DNA of 64,000 nt from Taishania pollutisoli (GTDB lineage: Bacteria > Bacteroidota > Bacteroidia > Flavobacteriales_D > Crocinitomicaceae). Position numbers and translations under genes: made by a program. The first letter of the stretch is position 1; each line of letters starts with the position of its first letter. The notes beneath the pieces are model-generated. The model was not told the origin of the DNA. It saw nothing but the letters and a program-made list of their open reading frames with translations, and searched no databases. Shown in pieces: positions 62,001-64,000 of this stretch. The stretch is taken from the NCBI RefSeq assembly GCF_014518315.1, contig NZ_JACVEL010000002.1, forward strand, positions 1-64,000, in the 5' to 3' direction.

Positions 62001-62893
62001 GTCCAATAGCAACACCAACAGCGCCAACGGTTTCTGTTTCGAATACGTGTGGTTCATCTACATTGACGGCTACGGGAAGTAATTTAGTATGGTCAACCGG
62101 AGCGACAACTCCATCCATTACCGTTTCTTCAGCCGGTACCTATACCGTTACGCAAACCGTCGGAGGATGTACAAGTGCGAGTGCTTCTGCAACGGCGAGT
62201 CCAATAGCAACACCAACAGCGCCAACGGTTTCTGTTTCGAATACGTGTGGTTCATCTACATTGACGGCTACGGGAAGTAATTTAGTATGGTCAACCGGAG
62301 CAACGACTCCATCCATTACTGTTTCTTCAGCCGGTACGTATACCGTTACGCAAACCGTCGGAGGTTGTACGAGTGCGAGTGCTTCGGTAAGCGCCTCTCC
62401 TCTGGATTTACCGGTTGTAACGTTTGGTTCATTATCGAATTTCTGTGTGAATCATTCAGCAGTTTCGTTGACATCAGGAACACCGGCTGGTGGAAATTAT
62501 TCAGGAAATGGTGTTACGAACGGAGTATTTGACCCTGCTATTGCCGGAGTCGGAACCTGGAATTTAAGCTATTCTTATACGGATGGAAACGGATGTACAA
62601 ATACTGCTCAAACGTCAGCTATTGTAGAAGCGTGTCTGGGATTGGAGGACAAAGAAACATCCATCTTTGAAATCTACCCGAATCCGACCAACGGATTATT
62701 TACGATTGTTTCAACCGATCCGATTTCTGTCGTTCAAGTGATGGACAATACGGGAAGACTGGTGTATGCTAATTCAGCGCCTGATCATTATTCTTCTATC
62801 ATTAATTTATCGGGATTTGCCGATGGAATATATCAAGTGTTGACAACAACAGATAGTGGAGTCAGAGTGAGTAAAATAGAAATTAGAAAATAA
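59069..62893 (+). CDS. Large secreted M43 (pappalysin-type) metalloprotease with T9SS domain and tandem repeats
   Basis: 1274 residues. After a signal peptide and prodomain comes a zinc metalloprotease with ATHEIGHWLGLRHIWGD (His ligands and catalytic Glu, about residue 262) and the Met-turn MVQNYMDYSDDLC. A carbohydrate-binding/choice-of-anchor-like region follows (about 470-660), then a transmembrane-free beta stretch, a PKD-like domain (VTFTDNSVGATSWNWNFGAG), four copies of a 66-residue Ser/Thr-rich repeat, and a T9SS type-A domain (FEIYPNPTNGLFTIV). It would be surface-exported and cleave extracellular protein; the target is unknown. Confidence 0.9.
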   Translation: MKTKLLVNLVGVIISIVSISTFSITTYGQIIRCATVENDSLLRLENPDLQSDQDFEAWLAEKIEERRQLEATGLIINGVYQIPVVVHVVHNGEAVGSGTNISYATILSQIDVLNEDFRRIMGTNGYNTHPDGADTQIEFCLARRRPDGSAFPNGEHGVNRINRNTAGFSTPPYSMNYTNTTIKPYCTVIQNWSPSRYMNFWSINLGDGLLGYAQFPTTILGGMGCGSQSANTDGVVMLYSSIGKSAVTGRPGPYNEGRTATHEIGHWLGLRHIWGDSPNCAVDDFCLDTPPSDAANYGCLTNHQSCGSLDMVQNYMDYSDDLCMNIFTNDQRMRMRTVLENSPIRASLITSDACVPPAVNDASVVTIINPKGDHCPGSITPTVVLRNRGSANLTSATIRYTIDGGTPVNFNWTGNIAPAGSANVTLPAFTTTLGIHTFNAVSLMPNGVADPHTTFDASEITFAVSNGYQPNYSQDFDGGQFPPDVRWTVVNPNSDCYAWVGATAVSSAGVTNNACAVMTNYGNGTNQDEYLYTPYFILPCNAASAQLSFDVAYRKRVTGSTDRLRVEISTNCGATWQSTPIYDKSGTTLQTVTTTQDAYWIPTAAGNWRTETINLASFVGPTSSSVQFRFRATNAGSGGNVYVDNVRMTASQPVEIRVSANGTEVLDGGFFNFGTQTTGATVTQTFTVQNTGTSALTLTPPITITGASQFSVSNSFGSTTIPAGGSTTFVISFTPNGIGPFTAVLSFTNNDCDEGTYNFELAGAGDSPGVVTAGFSTSQTTICSGSTVTFTDNSVGATSWNWNFGAGATPSTATGAGPHTVTYTTSGTKTISLSVNGGAASTTGTVQVNATPTPAVSVSNTCGSSTLTATGSNLVWSTGATTPSITVSSAGTYTVTQTVGGCTSASASATASPTATPAAPTVSVSNTCGSSTLTATGSNLVWSTGATTPSITVSSAGTYTVTQTVGGCTSASASATASPIATPTAPTVSVSNTCGSSTLTATGSNLVWSTGATTPSITVSSAGTYTVTQTVGGCTSASASATASPIATPTAPTVSVSNTCGSSTLTATGSNLVWSTGATTPSITVSSAGTYTVTQTVGGCTSASASVSASPLDLPVVTFGSLSNFCVNHSAVSLTSGTPAGGNYSGNGVTNGVFDPAIAGVGTWNLSYSYTDGNGCTNTAQTSAIVEACLGLEDKETSIFEIYPNPTNGLFTIVSTDPISVVQVMDNTGRLVYANSAPDHYSSIINLSGFADGIYQVLTTTDSGVRVSKIEIRK
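61634..62395 (+). repeat. 198-bp tandem repeats (four copies) inside the metalloprotease gene
   Basis: Units begin at 61634, 61832, 62030 and 62228, encoding VSVSNTCGSSTLTATGSNLV and VTQTVGGCTSASASATAS. Copies 2 and 3 are nearly identical at the DNA level, including silent positions; copy 1 differs slightly and copy 4 diverges toward its end. Each repeat carries two Cys. Confidence 0.92.
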
Positions 62894-62929
62894 AAAGGAG
62901 TAAGCCGTAAGTTGAATAAAATTGGCGGC

Positions 62930-63976
62930 TTATGGTTTCTTGCTGTAGAAACCTCCTTTTTCTTTGATTGATTGGAACAGCGTTTTTGCTTTGTCCTTTT
63001 CCCCGTTTGCCTGATAACTGTTTGCAAGCATCCATTCTGCCTCTTCATCAAAGTTGTTGAATTTTGATTCCATACACAGCTTAAACGCTTCAATTGCCCG
63101 GTTGTATTCGGCAAGATTGTAATAACAAATTCCTGAATAAAAAAGTGCATTTACATCATCCGGATAGTGTGAGAGAATGATATTACATCGTGCCAATGCC
63201 TTTTTATATGCGCCTTCATCCAATAGAAGTGTTGTTTTACTGATGTAATCATAATACGGAATTTCAATCGAGGAAATCGCTGATTTTTTCAATTGCTCTT
63301 CTTTGATTTCTTTATCTGCAGGAACTCCTGAAAGCTGAATTGATTCAACCGTTAATTCAGGTTTCTTCCGGTAATTGCGGTAATCAATCAATTTTAAATT
63401 ATTCAGGTACATCTCTTTCGCTTTGATTTTTTGCAATGTTTGTGTTTCCGTTGTTACAGCAGGCTTCACAACAGGTAACTCATTTACTTCAATTTGTTCT
63501 TTCTCAATTACTACTTCTTTTTTCTCGCTTTCCTTTGCTTTGGTTGCCTGTTTAACGGGTTGTTTAATCACTTTTATTTCATCCAATGTGATCCGTTCAT
63601 TGTTAGGTACTTCAACCAAATTTGCCACTGAATCGGGTAAGATATAGTCTGTTTTTTCAATACTTACAGCGGCTATCTGAACAGGTTGGTCTTGTTGGCG
63701 GGTATAAAAATAAATCCCTGTTACAATCAGCATTATTGTTATCCCGGAATAGATCATCCAGGTTTTGGGCGAAGGAGTATATTTTTTGTCCAGTTGCTTC
63801 AGGTCTGAAATACCGGCACCATAAGCTGACCATCCTTCAAGCGCATCAGTATCAAAGTCATTGTTGAGTGCTTTTCCTTCAATGACACGCTTTTCCCGTT
63901 CGTCGTGGGTCGAAAGATACGCTTGAATGTCTTCGCGCGTCAGGTGCTCGTTTTGTTTTTTACTTGTTGAACTCAT
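62930..63976 (-). CDS. Membrane-anchored TPR protein
   Basis: 348 residues. A cytoplasmic N-terminus (SSTSKKQNEHLTREDIQAYL, with a DALEGWSAYG motif) precedes one membrane helix (about residues 75-95: IYSGITIMLIVTGIYFYTR), a charged Lys/Glu linker, and C-terminal TPR-like repeats (NAIL-type YYNLAEYNRAIEAFKLCME). The HLTREDIQAYL opening recalls anti-sigma-factor-like or regulator proteins often encoded beside ECF sigma genes; the neighbouring gene lies beyond the window. Function unknown. Confidence 0.7.
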   Translation of the reverse strand: MSSTSKKQNEHLTREDIQAYLSTHDEREKRVIEGKALNNDFDTDALEGWSAYGAGISDLKQLDKKYTPSPKTWMIYSGITIMLIVTGIYFYTRQQDQPVQIAAVSIEKTDYILPDSVANLVEVPNNERITLDEIKVIKQPVKQATKAKESEKKEVVIEKEQIEVNELPVVKPAVTTETQTLQKIKAKEMYLNNLKLIDYRNYRKKPELTVESIQLSGVPADKEIKEEQLKKSAISSIEIPYYDYISKTTLLLDEGAYKKALARCNIILSHYPDDVNALFYSGICYYNLAEYNRAIEAFKLCMESKFNNFDEEAEWMLANSYQANGEKDKAKTLFQSIKEKGGFYSKKP

Positions 63977-64000
63977 GATGTTGCTCTAACAATAGTTTTA

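Noticed and set aside
61634-62395. CRISPR-like array
   Set aside because: The repeats are 198 bp, directly adjacent, in frame and encode protein; no short repeat-spacer pattern.

Overview
The window looks like chromosomal DNA from a member of the Bacteroidota, most likely Flavobacteriales and plausibly a Fluviicola/Crocinitomicaceae-like lineage. The evidence is type IX secretion (T9SS) C-terminal sorting domains on several secreted enzymes, a DUF4249 + TonB-receptor pair, a propeller histidine kinase with a LytTR regulator, an rpmB-rpmG-DUF4295-ftsY cluster, and TAnnTTTG-type -7 promoter boxes with little Shine-Dalgarno signal. The genus is a guess from gene content.

Layout. 1-5.95 kb is an AT-rich accessory block: the end of one Rhs protein, a displaced second Rhs tip, remnants of a third, small membrane, secreted or cytoplasmic genes that may be immunity factors, and two families of intergenic repeat (called R1 and R2 here). 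6.0-9.6 kb is a two-component system (minus strand). 9.9-13.3 kb is a TonB-receptor/DUF4249 lipoprotein pair. 13.4-19.35 kb is an exopolysaccharide operon (glycosyltransferase, Wza-like, Wzc-like, RfbC, WecA-like). 19.4-25.9 kb holds a PBP4-type carboxypeptidase, a giant repeat-rich surface protein and a T9SS esterase. 26.0-28.0 kb is groES-groEL, followed by terminators and a non-coding repeat field. 28.6-35.5 kb has a Tat-exported pirin, tRNA-Leu, trigger factor, a beta-barrel protein and a DsbD locus.

35.5-41.2 kb has uridine kinase, a thioredoxin-like protein and a T9SS trypsin-like protease. 41.4-48.4 kb is a tight operon: a three-domain MMPL transporter/acyltransferase/methyltransferase fusion, two FAD oxidoreductases, and a GNAT acetyltransferase interrupted by one in-frame UGA. 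The oxidoreductases and fusion resemble tailoring and export parts of flexirubin/aryl-polyene pathways, but no ketosynthase is in the window. 48.7-58.8 kb is mostly housekeeping (shikimate kinase, thiolase, D-Ala-D-Ala dipeptidase, MFS transporter, aminotransferase, L28, L33, FtsY) with related intergenic repeats. 59-64 kb has a large T9SS metalloprotease with near-identical 198-bp tandem repeats and a TPR membrane protein.

The strongest candidates for something little described are the Rhs tip array with its repeats and a G9 tract inside a putative membrane-active tip, the fused lipid-tailoring transporter operon, and the seven-copy Trp/Cys repeat protein. No transposase, integrase, CRISPR array or rRNA was seen.
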